64,000 nucleotides of DNA from Cryptomeria japonica (GCF_030272615.1 NC_081407.1:374207087-374271086); one strand, 5' to 3'; shown: positions 45,744-57,494, counted from the first letter of the stretch. Numbers and translations are program-made. The notes: generated from the letters alone by a model not told the origin.

Positions 45744-46541
45744 TCAGATCAGATCTATACAATGATTGATCATCCTTTCAGGGGGTAAGACATCATTAAT
45801 ACCATTTGCAACAATTCCTTTATATTGATCCAATAGATCAACAACCTCCTTGGGGTCTACATTCTTCAACAAGTTCTGATTTTTCTCTTGCTTGGGTATG
45901 CTATCCTTAGGCTTCACCATAACAGAAAAACACATGGTCTGGTCATCCTTTAGGCCTTTCATGAACTCCTTCTGTCCAACCAGCATCACACTGCCAGTCG
46001 AGTTCTTTTCCTGTCTATCAGCCGGTAAGGAAGTCATTGTGAAATTTTCACCATTCTTCTTAATGTGATACACATTCTTCTTGCCATCATGTTGTGCACT
46101 TGTGTCATACTACCAAGGTCTCCCTAGAAGAAGATGTCACACATCCATATTCACTACTTCACACAAAAATTTGTCTTCATAACCACCGATTGAAAAACTG
46201 ACCCAACACTATTCATCAACTAGTGTTTGCTGCTCCTTATTCAACCATGATACTTTATAGGGTTTAGGATGGGGTATTTTCTTCAATCCTAACTTCTTAA
46301 TCATCTCAGTAGAAGCCAAGTTCTTAGTAGAACCAGAATCAACTATTACTCTGCATACTTTACCATTCACCAAACATTTGGTTCGAAACAAGGACTTTCT
46401 TTGTGGTGGTTCCTTATTGATTGATGCCAAAAGTGTTCTATTGAACATAATACATTCTCCACTTACTGGATCAACATGTCTTGATGAGGTGGTGTGATAT
46501 GAAGTGGTACTTTGATGGTCATCATCTCGGGCTAGCTGCAC
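45744..46541 (-). pseudogene. pro: Chromovirus protease region
   Basis: Same frame as gag and RT. The aspartic protease motif is CRVIVDSGSTKNLAS near 46350, with catalytic D-S-G, and the C-terminal partner motif is HLLLGRPWQYD near 46120. Stops lie near 46209 and 45742 (between the protease and RT segments). Upstream of the motif is a Gag-protease linker with a Ser/Thr/His-rich start. It would cleave the polyprotein. Confidence 0.9.
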
Positions 46542-46559
46542 CCTTCTTTCTCCTTGCTG

Positions 46560-47618
46560 GCCTAAACTGTTGTTTGCTTTCTCAGGACACCTAAATGACT
46601 GGTGACCTACTTGGTTACATGAGAAAAATCTCCTAGCGAATACATTAGGGCCTCTACCACCAAATATGCCCCTTCCATTGCCTCTTCCACCTCTAGGATT
46701 GCTTCTATAAATGGAATCTTTCTCAACATCTTGCTAGCTGCTCTCACCTTGAGGTCTTGATGATGAACTTCTGCCTTGAAATCTACCTCTGCCCCTAAAG
46801 TTCTGATTACCTTTGCCACCCCTGTTGCTTTGCTCACCTCCCTTTCTTTGTTTTTCTTCTATTTTCAATGCCATTTGATGACACCTATGGACCGATTCAG
46901 GGTTAAACAGGCTTAATTCATCTTGAATACTATATTTCAGTCCCTTCAAGTACCTAGCCAACTTTTGATTTTTAGTTTCAGATATTTTAGTTTTCAAGGT
47001 AATTTTAAGAAATTCCTCTGTATAGGTATTGACATCCATATCTTTTTGTTTCAGGTTATGTAGCTTCTTGTGGAGGGCAACTTCATAGTATTCTGGTACA
47101 AATTTATTTTTTATCTCAGCCAACATCCTCTTCCACATGGTGATAGGTGCCTTGTTGTTCTCAAGCCTCTCATTCTACAGGAAGTTCCACCAACTCAATG
47201 CTGGACCCTTCATCTTTGATTTGGCTATCTTCACCTTTGAACTCTCAGGTGTATCATCACACTAAAAGTAGTTTTCAAGGGCTTCCACCCAATCCATGCA
47301 TTCTTCTACATTCATCTTTCCCATGAACATTGGGACATCTAGTTTGCTATCCTTTCTTCCTACTCTTTCAAGAGCCTCCAAGAAATGTCTTTGGTCTGCT
47401 GGTATGTTCAACCTCTCCAACCGAGATACAGGTATCTCTTCTTCTTCTTCCTCATACTCCTCTTCTTCCCTACTTCCTTCTTGTCTCTGCTTGAGTCTCT
47501 CCAACTCCATCTCCATCTTCTTTCTCTTTGCAATGTGCTCCTTGAGAATTTTGGCTAAGTCCTTATTGGTAACATTTTGAGGGAATTCATCCCCATCATT
47601 TCCTTCATTTTGTGACAT
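46560..47618 (-). pseudogene. gag: Chromovirus gag
   Basis: Starts at ATG 47618 (M-S-Q-N-E-G-N), 27 bases inside the primer site. N-terminal Lys/Glu-rich helix with a Glu run (EEEYEEEEEE), then the capsid domain: MFMGKMNVEECMDWVEALENYF style start near 47280 and MWKRMLAEIKNKFVPEYYEV near 47130, LHNLKQKDMDVNTYTEEFLK. The C-terminal part is Arg/Gly/Ser-rich, followed by a zinc knuckle CNQVGHQSFRCPEK near 46620. Stops at about 47260, 47170 and 46734 break it. It forms the particle and binds element RNA. Confidence 0.9.
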
Positions 47619-47644
47619 CTTCCATCACCTGGGATCTTAGTAGT

Positions 47645-47656
47645 GCTTTGATACCA
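47645..47656 (-). other. Chromovirus primer binding site (tRNA-iMet type)
   Basis: Minus strand tggtatcaaagc, two bases inside the 5' LTR, differing by one base from the common plant tggtatcagagc. Confidence 0.9.
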
Positions 47657-47658
47657 CT

Positions 47659-49254
47659 TGATGCAGAGTGCACACAATTGGAAGTGTCAAATAGGCTCAC
47701 AGTCCTTCAAACTCAAAAGGTGACTATTCCAACCTAGTCTACCTTACCCACTCTTGGAAAGGAAGTGTAAGACCACCCTCACACAACTCTAAGACCTTTC
47801 CAAGGCCAAACCCAATCCCTTATGGGTTACTCAACTTAGACTCAAAAGTTGATTTAGTGACTCAATCCCTTAATGAGGCTCAAACAAGGAAAATGCCTCA
47901 AATCCACTCTCTGATGATAAGCAGTAGTAGGGACACCTTCTGTGACCCTAAAGAACCAAAATCCAACAATTGGTTTGACTCCCCAAACCCTACAACGCCA
48001 ACTTCACTTTTAGGCCTACTAGGCTACTAGGTCTCACAACTGGAAATCGGGTAACAAAAGATTAATTTCTCAAACAACTTGCTGCTTTTTTGACTGATTT
48101 GGGACATATCCAAGGTGACAACACAACTCCCAAAAGGGAAGATCCTCAATCCACTCTTGCACCACCAGACCCTACACGGTTCATAGGCCTAATTGGCCAG
48201 ACTAGGCATGGAACACAAGCATAAAGTCTAATGATGGGTACATAAGACAAGGGCAGCAATTTGGGAAGGTTTATTCACCCTTCAAAGACAAGTTCCAATG
48301 ATTTTTAGGACCTTTCTTACTGCTTTCCTAAACCATTTCTTCCATACAAACTGATTTGCTTGGTTGAATACATGAGGATATTCAACCTAGGGCTTGCAAG
48401 TACACTATGAAAATGTCTTCACCAGATCTTGATCATTTGGGATATTAAAATACATCATCAGAACTTTCATATTCCAAAGGGGTTTGAATTAATATCTCTA
48501 GAATTGCAAGATATTGTCCATTTAGTCACAAAACCCTTAAAACCCTAGGTTTCTACAACAGTTTTAGAAAAAATTCAATAATTTTCACAATAAAACTCCA
48601 AATTCACTCAAATCAGAACCAAATGAAAGGTATCTCACATTTCTATGCAACCATGGACCTATTTTTTTATTTTACGGTCTGTACAAATCTGTACAATCAC
48701 GTTTTTGCTCAGAAAACTGGTTTTTATTCAAAAATTTCAAGTGTCTTCTCCATACAAATTGCTTCAACTTCATCCAACCCCTTGGGCATCAATGTGAGGG
48801 CCTAAATAGATGTCATACATCAGTTTAAACCAAATGTAGGGGTTTGGGGCAGTTAGAACCATCATTTAACAACTTTTCAAAAAGTTGTCAAAGTTGCTAA
48901 ATGTTGTCAAAGCAACTTTTTGCAACTTTTACATTTTTTTTGCATTTTAAGACTCCAAAATGATTTCAGACTTCTAAATGGTTCCAACATGTCTAAAATG
49001 ACTACTAAACATTAGAAATCTACCTCCTAATGCCAAAACTCATTAATATGAGAAAATGCCATATTGGACCTAGAAGGATCCTAGTGGACTAAGGCTAACT
49101 CCAGGTTTATAGAATGACCTTAGAGTTCCTTGACCACACAAAAAGGATCAATTACACCTATGGATGATTGACATTCATCCTTATTACATCATGCAAACTA
49201 AAAACAAAAAACTTGAAAGGAAAAATCATGTTCATGTCTAGGTGCCTTGCACCA
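47659..49254 (-). repeat. Chromovirus 5' LTR
   Basis: On the minus strand it starts TGGTGCAAGGCACC and ends ACTCTGCATCA. Pair of 41361-42956. CCACT duplication at 49255-49259. Confidence 0.95.
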
Positions 49255-49259
49255 CCACT

Positions 49260-51325
49260 ACCCGGATAAGATTCCTTGACATAATCTACTACAAACTCTC
49301 CATATATAGCCTCACCATCCCTCATCCAATCAAACTGAATACTTGTACTACTTAAACTTTCATATGCATCCTAGGAATCAAACTAGAATTTAGCATGTTT
49401 CCTGTCTCCTATTTTCCAAGTTAAATGATCCACAACAATGTGTCTGCATTCCCTCAAAAACTTCGATATTGTAGATCCACCATTGGATTTTTTACACGTG
49501 AGAATTCTGCTAGGATCGTCGTTGTCCAAATACTTTTTTTTGCATAAGTTTACACCAAATCTTGTCTTGAGATCTATACATCTTCCATATGAGTTTCGCC
49601 CCCAAAGCCAGGTTCTGCATTTCCATGCATCTCAACCCCACCCCAGCCATTTGATTTTGATTTGTACACCAAATCCCAATTGAGAAGTGGGATTTTCTTT
49701 ACTTGATTAGCTCCTTCCCATAGAAAATTCCTGAAGAAGCTTTCCAAATCCTATAAAGCCTTGTTGGATAGTTTGAAAACTGACATGGCATATATGGGCA
49801 TTGCCGCCAAAATAGATTTGATAAGTTGTAATCTTCCTAGTAATGAAAGCCATTTATGTTTGCATATTTTTGTCTTATTCCTACATTTCAAAATTAGATC
49901 TTCCCATAATTCTAACCTTGGCACACCAGAGAACAACAAAACCCCCAGATATTTAGCTCGCAACTTACCAACCTGCCAACCCAATTAATTCACAATTCTC
50001 CTCTGAGTAACCATCCTTGTATTGAAGAAAAATAGTTTTTCTTCTTCACATTAATATATTACCCAGCTGATGACACATACAAATCCAATGCTTCCTTGAT
50101 CACCACGGCCTCCCTGACTGTGGCCTCACCAAACAACATTGTGTCATCCATGAATTGGGAGTCTATAATAGGAGTCAACTCTTCATGAATTGATATCCCT
50201 TTCCATACCGCCTCCTCTCTTAATTTAGCTATATGTCTGCTCAAGGACTTGGCCATTAGGACAAATAGGAAAGGTGGCATTAGATCACCTTGTCTTAATC
50301 CATTGCAGCTCTTGAAAAACCCGTAGAGTGCACCATTGACTTCTATAGAAAAATGAGGGGTGTATATGAAGAATTCGATTGTTCTAATCCAATTATTCTC
50401 AAAACCCATTCTTCCCAAAACTCCTAATAAAAAATCCCACCGCACTTTGTCATATGCCCTAGGTATATCGAGCTTTACAATCATTTCCTTTTTTCTTTTA
50501 GTGACAATGGAATGAATGGTTTCAGATGCAAGAATAATACTATCTACTATCTCTCTCCCTAGAATGAAGCCATTTTGCTCTAGTGAAATTAGCTTTGGTA
50601 ATAATCTCTTTATTTTATTTGCAATGGCCTTAGTTATTATCTTATATACTGTTTTGCATAGAGTAATGGGCCTTATGGTTATCATAGTATTGTTGATTTC
50701 CTTGACAAATTTCCCTTATGTTCTTACCTTCTCAATAATTTTACAAGATCTGTCTTGATGAATTCCCAACAATTCGGATAAAATATTGTTGGAAAGCCAT
50801 CTGCCCCTAGTGCTTTATCTAGATTAAGGCCAAACACTATAGCCCTAACCTCCTCCTCTGTAAAGGGCATCATTAACATCAAATTGTCTTCATGTGTTAT
50901 CAACCTGGGAATATTATTCAACATCCGCTCTCTGAGATTTTAGTCAGTCCTCTCTTCTGAGTTCAATATTTTCTCAAAGAATTCCACAGTTACCTGTCTA
51001 ATGCTTTCTCTATCTTTTAAACAAGTACCTTGTCCCAAGTTAATTTTACTAATCAAATTTTGTGCCCTCCTTGCTTTAACTAAGGCATGAAAAAATTTCC
51101 TATTTTTGTCTCCTTCATTGATCCACAACTCTTTGGCTTTATCTCTCCAGTAGATTTCTTCTCTAGCTAAAACTTCTGACAACATTTCTTTTAGCCCCTT
51201 CTCCTTACTAAAATATTTTGCATTCATGCCCTCTACAAATGCTTTCATGTTTAGGGCTTCCAATTCTCCTTCTAATAGTTCTTTTTTCAAAAAAATGTTC
51301 TTAAAAACTACTTTGTTCCACACTC
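49260..51325 (-). pseudogene. LINE ORF2: reverse transcriptase region
   Basis: Minus strand, with stops. From the right: a linker rich in Lys/Glu (51323-50940, ELWINEGDKNRKFFHAL), then VFGLNLDKALGADGFPTIFY, ITIRPITLCKTVYKIITKAI, QNGFILGREIVDSI, VKLDIPRAYDKVRWDFL, GLRQGDLMPPFLFVLMAKSL and the catalytic FMDD in DSQFMDDTMLFG (F-A-D-D in most L1s). The thumb part follows (KYLGVLLFSGVPRLELW and LLGRLQLIKSILAAMPIYAM, 49984-49751), then a damaged linker to the chromovirus insertion at 49260. The enzyme would copy LINE RNA at a nicked chromosomal target. Confidence 0.93.
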
Positions 51326-52195
51326 TAAGATGATACTTAATGAATGAAATCTTAAAAAAGAAATGTTAACTAGGCATACCTCCAACATAGTTGCATTGAT
51401 TCCACAATTCTTCTAATTGCTCCCTTAATGTATTGTCTCTCCACCACATATTTTGGAACTTGAAATAGCCACTACCACCATGGATTACTCCATCTATGTC
51501 CAACTATACTAGGTAATGATATGAGATGTTGAATGGCAATGTTTTCAAATATATTTGGATCCCTTCCTATATCCAATAATTTCCAATCAAGAACCTATCC
51601 AATTGCTCTGAAATGCTGGATAAACCTTTCCTTCTATTGGTCCAAGTGAACCATCCTTCTGACAGTTTACAATCAATTGCCTCTATTTTCTGCATAAAAT
51701 CCTTGAAGTCTAACATTTATTTTGTAATTTTGTTTGCTCCCCCATTATTTTTAGTAAGATCAAGTATTGCGTTGAAATTGCTTCCCAAAATTACTTTTTT
51801 ATTACCATTGGCTAGTAATTCCTAGTATATCTCTTCCCATAGGTTCCTTTTTTCCTAGGATTGAGTGGGCCCATATATATTCCACAGATCGAAGTCAAAC
51901 TATTTAATTTTACTACTCACCTCGCATGATATCCTATTGCTCCCTTCTTTTAGGATTTTCACATCAATAGAAATCAAATTCCAAAGTACCCCCAAGCCAT
52001 CAACCCGACCAATAGCTGGATGAAAAAACCATTCCATTCTCTACAATAACTCGCAAACCTATCTCCCTCATCCTTACTACATTTCATTTCCTAAAGCATT
52101 AAAATGTCACATACTAATTTTCCCAGATGTCATTTTAACATTCGACACTTGTCAGGGGTTGTTATGCCCCTGACATTCCATGTTAAGATCTTCAT
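51326..52195 (-). pseudogene. LINE ORF2 start: endonuclease domain, badly damaged
   Basis: ORF2 starts at ATG 52195 with MKILTWNVRGITTPDKCRML, the usual opening of the APE-type endonuclease of plant L1 elements (M-K-I-L-S-W-N-V-R-G). This enzyme nicks the target DNA. Many stops follow, and the usual G-D-F-N motif is not clear, so the domain is heavily decayed. The start overlaps the ORF1 stop in an ATGA, once the solo LTR at 52216-53011 is taken into account. Confidence 0.8.
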
Positions 52196-54075
52196 TGTTT
52201 CCCAAGGGAGATCTCTGTTAGGATTCCCACAAATACTGAGGGGGGGGGGTGAATCAGTATCTAACCAGTTATTGGAATTTCTTATCTTAAAACATGCAGA
52301 ACATATTATAACAGTGTATCAGTATGCAAGAAATAATGGAATAAACAGAATTAAGAACATCCACATGAAAAGCACACCATAACACAATGATTTAACGAGG
52401 AAACCCGATGTGGGAAAAAACTCGGTGGGATTTGTGACCCACAATATTATCTTACTGGCCAATAAGAGAATATTACTTACAATAGGGGGCCTGCACATGC
52501 AGGAAGGCCACTTGCCTAGAGCTCACTGCTCAATGGGAAGTCTCACTGACTTACAATGTGGATTATACAAATCCAATATCTTGTACTGCTTTACAATAGC
52601 ATCTTCAATGCCAGATTCAATACCGATTTCTGCTCTGTTCTTTACATATACCCCTTAACCTATATTTCGCATAATAGGTCTGCCTAATTTCACCTCATCA
52701 TATTTTTCTACCTCTTACAAAATGTCCTATAATGACTTCTTATATATATAAGTCATTTTACAATGATATTGAGTCGGCTTACAAAGTTTATTAAATAATA
52801 AACAAAATATATTATAACAAAATCTTGTCGGCCTTTGTGCCAGTATACTTCCTTTCTCTGTGTTGGTGTCGGTGTTCTGAGTGCCGGTGTAGAGTGTGTT
52901 CTACTGATGCCGGTGAAGTGTCTTGCTAGTGCCATAGGATTGTAAGGTTGCCATCAATGACAAAACTTTCAATCATCTTCAATGTCTCATTAGAGTGTCC
53001 ATATGCCAACAATCTCGGCTCCCTTGGTACTTCTCCTTTTAAGAAAATCTAAGACACTAAGAAAACCCTTCTCTGTAGCCTCCTCTTCCCTCTTGGTCTT
53101 ATTTGATTTATTTCCCCTACTTAATTTTGTTTTGTCCATGCAAACTATCATCGATTGTCCAATACTTCTTCTGTCTGTTATCCCCAATTCATCCCCTTCT
53201 GATTCCACATCACACATCTTCTCTTTCTCAGAATGTACATCTTGATCAATAATAACCCCGTTATCCAATGATTCAACAATATTACTCTATGCTACCACCT
53301 TCACAGGAGTGGCATGGTGTTTGTCCTCCACTTTTTTATATTCAATGCATAGCTCATTCCCACAATTTTCATGGATGTCATTCTATTTTGGCCTCCATTC
53401 TTTCTTTTCTTTCTTTGGGATCTTGCAACTACTTGTTGAGTGATTCCATTTTTGACAATTCAGACAAAATAATTTCTCCTCCTCAATCTCTACTGATTGA
53501 ATCCATTCCATCCCCTATGCACAAAGCCTGACCTTTGATAGAATTCTTTTGACCGCAACAAATTGCAATCTCGCATATAAATAAGAGTCGCCTTGTGCAC
53601 TATCCATCAGTGTGCCAAGAGATCTTCCAATCTTTTAATGCTTCCTCTGTCCAATACTCCATCATTAAATTATTTAACCAAATCCACACTAGTTTATCAT
53701 AGGGGTCTATTTTAAGTGGATTGAAATTTTTGTGTCATTGTTGGATGTACAAGGGTTTTGCATACATTGACCAGATACCCCCCTCCAAAACTTTTTGTCG
53801 CTCTTCTTCAGATGCAAAAATAACTATAAAAAACCCTTTGGGAAATAATTTAGTGATCTGAGGAGTCTACCAAGTATCCTCAATCCATTTTCAAATCTTC
53901 TTGTGATCTGTTCTGGCCCCAATAAACCTACAATAATAGCTAGATCCTTGAGAAACTCCATATCCTCTTCGATTTCCTCAGAGACATCGATGGTTTCAAT
54001 ATACTTGTGATCGTCGCATGTGTGCTTCTTGCCCTCCCTATCATTTACAACTACTTCAACTTCCGAATTCTTCAT
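52192..54075 (-). pseudogene. LINE ORF1 (RNA-binding Gag-like protein), split by a solo LTR
   Basis: Starts at ATG 54075. The N-terminal 83 codons are open (MKNSEVEVVVNDREGKK). A frameshift in a T run near 53830 follows, then a DUF4283-like region: VLEGGIWSMYAKPLYIQQ, stop, HKNFNPLKIDPYDKLVWIWL, NNLMMEYW. Next is a Cys-containing motif (FCLNCQKWNHSTSSC near 53460), which is a CCHC zinc knuckle, and a Lys/Arg-rich C-terminus (53268-53012) ending KRRSTKGAEI at the solo LTR and finishing beyond it at TGA 52194-52192. With the LTR and one duplication removed it is exactly 361 codons. ORF1 proteins of this type coat LINE RNA. Confidence 0.82.
52216..53011 (-). repeat. Solo LTR of a third copia-like family
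   Basis: 796 bp, on the minus strand TGTTGGCATATGGACAC to GGAATCCTAACA, flanked by a perfect ATCTC duplication (52211-52215, 53012-53016). It shares two short blocks with the D-family and A-family LTRs (ctgaggggg...gaatcagta near the end and the aaactcggtggga...acccacaa block near 52420). Confidence 0.93.
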
Positions 54076-54152
54076 GCCCTGTGAATTTTTTCACTACCCC
54101 TTTCGCTCCATTTTTTTCTTATAAATCCCTATAATTGGTTTTATTATCTATC

Positions 54153-54169
54153 AAATTAAGAGGTTATTT
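54153..54169. repeat. LINE target-site duplication, right copy
   Basis: aaattaagaggttattt, identical to 18865-18881. It marks the 5' end of the minus-strand LINE and the point where the E leader resumes. Confidence 0.85.
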
Positions 54170-54412
54170 TTAGCCCTAATTTTAAATTTGAATTTTTATC
54201 TCCTACTGGGTAATTTTAATTTTAAATTAAGAGGTTGTTTTAGCAAAGCCCTAATTTTAAAAGCAGATTGCATCTTTTGAATCAATTTGTTCATTTAATT
54301 GAGTAATAATTTTTCCTATAATTTTGCATTATTCAATTACTTTGCAACTTAGATTCTAAAATTTAAAATTCAATTTTCAAACTTCAAATTTTTAATTTCC
54401 CTCCCTTAGTGT

Positions 54413-56366
54413 ATGATTTTTACTACTATTAGTCCAACCTACAATATCCATGTGAGAAGAAGTTGTAGAATTAAGGCTTCCCAAGGTTTAATTACTGAAG
54501 AGATGGAGCCTAATCTAGTTAACTTTTTCAATGAGGATATTGGTGATTCTTTTAATCCTACAAATGTCCCCGTCTATCCTCATTCTTTAGATAATTCTCA
54601 TGACGTGAAGGAATCACTAACTAGGGTTTTCATTGACCAATTGGAGAAGATTGACAATCAATTTGAAAATCTTCAACAATGGATGAGTCGACAATACCCA
54701 TAAAGTGAAGCTCTCCCATTGACTGAAGGATTAAAAAGAATGGTTCAAAGTGATAAACTTGTTATTGATATCTTGTGCAGTATTACTCATATTGTTGATT
54801 ATAACATTATGCCCATGAAGAGTTGTGCTAAAGCCCTAGGTTATACACAACCTCCTAGCCAAGTGAATCATTCCATTCCTTTGACTACTCCAATGGCTAG
54901 TGTTCCCACATTTACATCAAACATCATGGCTATCTCTACACAAAATGTCATACCTATGAATGCTAGTCAAGGGGGAAACTCTTATTTTTGTATTCCTCCT
55001 ACCATGAGTATTCCATGTCTTACCCAATCCTCTCCTATACCTACAAATGTTAAACACTCCTACCATAAGTCTTCCATTTTTAACCCAATCCTCTCCAATA
55101 CCTAGCTATCATAATGTTCCACCTCCTTATTCTCAACCCCCACCTTCCTATAACAATATCCGTCCTTATTCTCAATCCCTTCCTTAATTCAACAATTTTA
55201 CCCCTCTTCAATCCAACATGTCTAATTTCAATCCTTCTACCAAAGCTACCATTAATAATCTAGCTCAAGCAGTGTCATCTTTACAACAATAAATAGCTTC
55301 TAAGAATCAATCTAAGTATAATGTACCCACATTTGATGTAGCGATCCCATTATCCAATGACATTGTCTGAGATTTCCCTCCTAAACATGTTGAAATCCCT
55401 CAATTGGAGCTTTATAATGGAAAAGGTGTTCTCTTCACTCATGTTAAAACATTTAAAACTTTGTGTAGTGACTTTGCTCATGACCAAAGATTGTTGGCAA
55501 AATTGTTTACTGGAACATTAAGGGATTAATATTTGCAATGGTATTTTTATTTTCCTCCTTATTCTATTACTTCATTTCAATAATTGGCTAAAGATTTTAT
55601 TCAACAATTTCACAATAATATTGGTCCTAAGATCACATTGACCGATTTGATGCATTGTAAGCAAGGTGTGAAAGAAAAAGTTGATTTTATTGGTAGATAT
55701 AAGCATTTGTATTCTCAAATTTCTTTTCATGTGCTTCATCAATATATTAAAAAGATTTTTATTATTAATTTACAAAAGAATATTAGGGATAAACTTCTCT
55801 TGTCTAAGTTTACTTCCTTTACGTAATTGTGCACAGTACTTCACAACTATCATCTTACTATGAGTCAATTGGAACAATCATCCTTTTTAATGGCTCCAAG
55901 TAATAAGGGTGAAAGTTCTCAACCACCTTTTGTGAATTTAAAACCGAATAAGGGATTCATAAAATTCAATGACAACAACAACACTCAAGTAGCAGCCACA
56001 ACAGGTGTGTCTCCTTTGTCCAAATACTTTAGAAAATAATTTAGTTGGACTCTTAATGAATCTTTGCATAGTACTCTATCTCAATTGTTACAAAGGAATG
56101 TGTTGAAACTTCCCCCTATCAAACCAATTGATCCATCAAAGATATCCTCACCTTACATTGATTCTAAATCCTTTTGCCAATACCATCGTCAACCCAGTCA
56201 TGACACTAAAAAGTGTTATTCATTGAGAAGTAATATTCAAGACTTGATTGATAACAATATCATATATGTGGCTGGTGTGAATAATAAAGGAAACAAATCA
56301 GTAGCTCCTCCTGATCAAAACCTTAAATTTTCATTGATCCTGTATCTTCCCATTCCACTAATGTGA
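54413..56366 (+). pseudogene. gag: E gag
   Basis: Starts near ATG 54413 in one frame (54413-55105), then continues in another from about 55110, with stops near 55186, 55290, 55368, 55526 and 55579. The N-terminal part holds VFIDQLEKIDNQFENLQQWM, then a Pro/Ser/Gln linker. The capsid domain is at 55320-55800: IPQLELYNGKGVLFTHVKTF, LAKLFTGTLRD, YLQWYFYFPPYSITSFQ. A zinc-type motif CQYHRQPSHDTKKCYSLRS follows near 56175, then IQDLIDNN; this pattern is close to TAT (CEYHRSKGHKTTSC). It would form particles and bind RNA. No intact frame remains. Confidence 0.82.
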
Positions 56367-56504
56367 TTGAAACCTATCATCTTTCCTTCTCTCCCAATGA
56401 TGTTGGCCTTGAGTCTAATAATGTGGTGAACCTTATATATCAAAAATAACCTCCTAAGGACATGCATTACATTTGATCCTAGTGATACTATTGAAGGACC
56501 TAAT

Positions 56505-56993
56505 GGCCCATTATATATAACTATGAAAATCAAAGGCATGCCTTCTTTAGGAGTTCTTATTGATCCAACTTGCATGGTTAATGTGATAACTGAAGAATTC
56601 ATTTAAACTTTGCAATTGCATCAAGTGATATATGATGATACCGATGTGGTAGTTAAAGTTTTTGATAGCTTCTCTTGTCCTGCTATTGGATCTATCACAC
56701 TTCCTATTGATGTTAGCACTAAATGCTTAGATGTTAAATTTTCTATCATTCCTACATCCGATCAATTTTATGTGAAGTTGGGACATCATTATCTCTCTTC
56801 CATGAAAGTGATCACTTCTACTATTCATAAGTGTTTGAAATTTCCTCATAATGATAAAATCATAATTGTTAATCGTAGTATATATCAACCTACGGTGAGG
56901 CGTGAAGATGTTTGTCTTGATTATTTTTTGTCCAAACAATTCCAACCTCTTCAACCAAGAAGTGATTATCTCCTTAAATCATATCAAAAATGA
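56505..56993 (+). pseudogene. E protease-like domain, active site lost
   Basis: Follows gag in the frame of its second half. The region MKIKGMPSLGVLIDPTCMVN lines up with the TAT protease VLIDGGASLN: the Asp remains but the required G-G or S-G is P-T. A stop at 56604 follows. The next part, ITLPIDVSTKCLDVKFSII, LGHHYLSSMKVITSTIHKCL and KFPHNDK, parallels the C-terminal half of the TAT protease (LGRPWIHTMKVVPSTYHQCL). It is probably not active even without the stop. Confidence 0.75.
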
Positions 56994-57002
56994 AAAAATG
57001 AG

Positions 57003-57494
57003 ATGATTTTGTCATTGAGAAAACCTAGAAATCCAACACTTAGCATTCCTCTTGATGATCATATACCTCTTCTTAAAGATAAGATTATTCTTCCTCCTAA
57101 GGAAAGAAATAATCTTCTTACCAAAGAGAAATCTATTTCTTCTCCTAAGGATAAGACTATCTTTCCTCTTAAAAAAATAAATATTCCTTTTCCTAAGGAA
57201 GAATCTATTCCTTCTCCTAAGGACGAGTCCACTCTTCCTCCCAAGGATAGAAATGCTCCTCCTCCCAAGTGTCAAGCTCTTCCTCCTAAGCCTAAATCTA
57301 AGGATAGACATATCATTCCTTCTAAAGGTAGACCTATTCCTCCTCCTCGAGATGGACCCGATTTTCTTCCTACACCTCCCATTCCTCCTTTATATGGTGT
57401 GGTTCTGCCTCCTACATATTACAAAGAGAAGCAATTGACCTCTCTTATTGTTCAACCTAAAAGACCTCAACTCATTCATCCTTCCTTAAAATAA
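57003..57494 (+). pseudogene. E Pro/Lys repeat ORF
   Basis: Open for 163 codons in the protease frame (one stop after SYQK at 56991). It consists of about ten copies of an 8-residue motif such as P-P-K-D-R-N or S-P-K-D-E-S, then Pro-rich sequence (PPIPPLYGVVLPPTYYKEK). The regular period of about 24 bases shows growth by tandem duplication. In an autonomous element RT would follow here; none does. Function unknown; the sequence is likely disordered and basic. Confidence 0.6.

Larger units (their letters stand above)
41361..49254 (-). mobile_element. Complete minus-strand chromovirus (Ty3 with chromodomain)
   Basis: LTRs of equal length (1,596 bp) at 47659-49254 (5') and 41361-42956 (3'), flanked by a perfect duplication CCACT (41356-41360, 49255-49259). 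Between them, on the minus strand, are gag, protease, RT, RNase H, integrase and a C-terminal chromodomain. Total 7,894 bp, a normal size. It has a single net frameshift in the integrase and few stops, so it is better preserved than TAT. It is inserted in the LINE between RT and zf-RVT. Confidence 0.96.
18882..54152 (-). mobile_element. Minus-strand L1-type LINE, interrupted five times
   Basis: ORF1 (54075 to 52192), ORF2 with endonuclease, RT, zf-RVT and RNase H (52195 to 21154), a further coding-like region, and a 3' tail of aaat repeats at 18882-18898 are all in order on the minus strand. A 17-bp duplication flanks the whole. Five insertions with their own 5-bp duplications interrupt it at 19001, 21304, 22786, 41361 and 52216. 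Subtracting them and one duplication each leaves 6,379 bp, a normal full-length plant L1 size. ORF2 then measures about 1,368 codons and ORF1 361. Many nonsense codons show it is dead. Confidence 0.9.
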
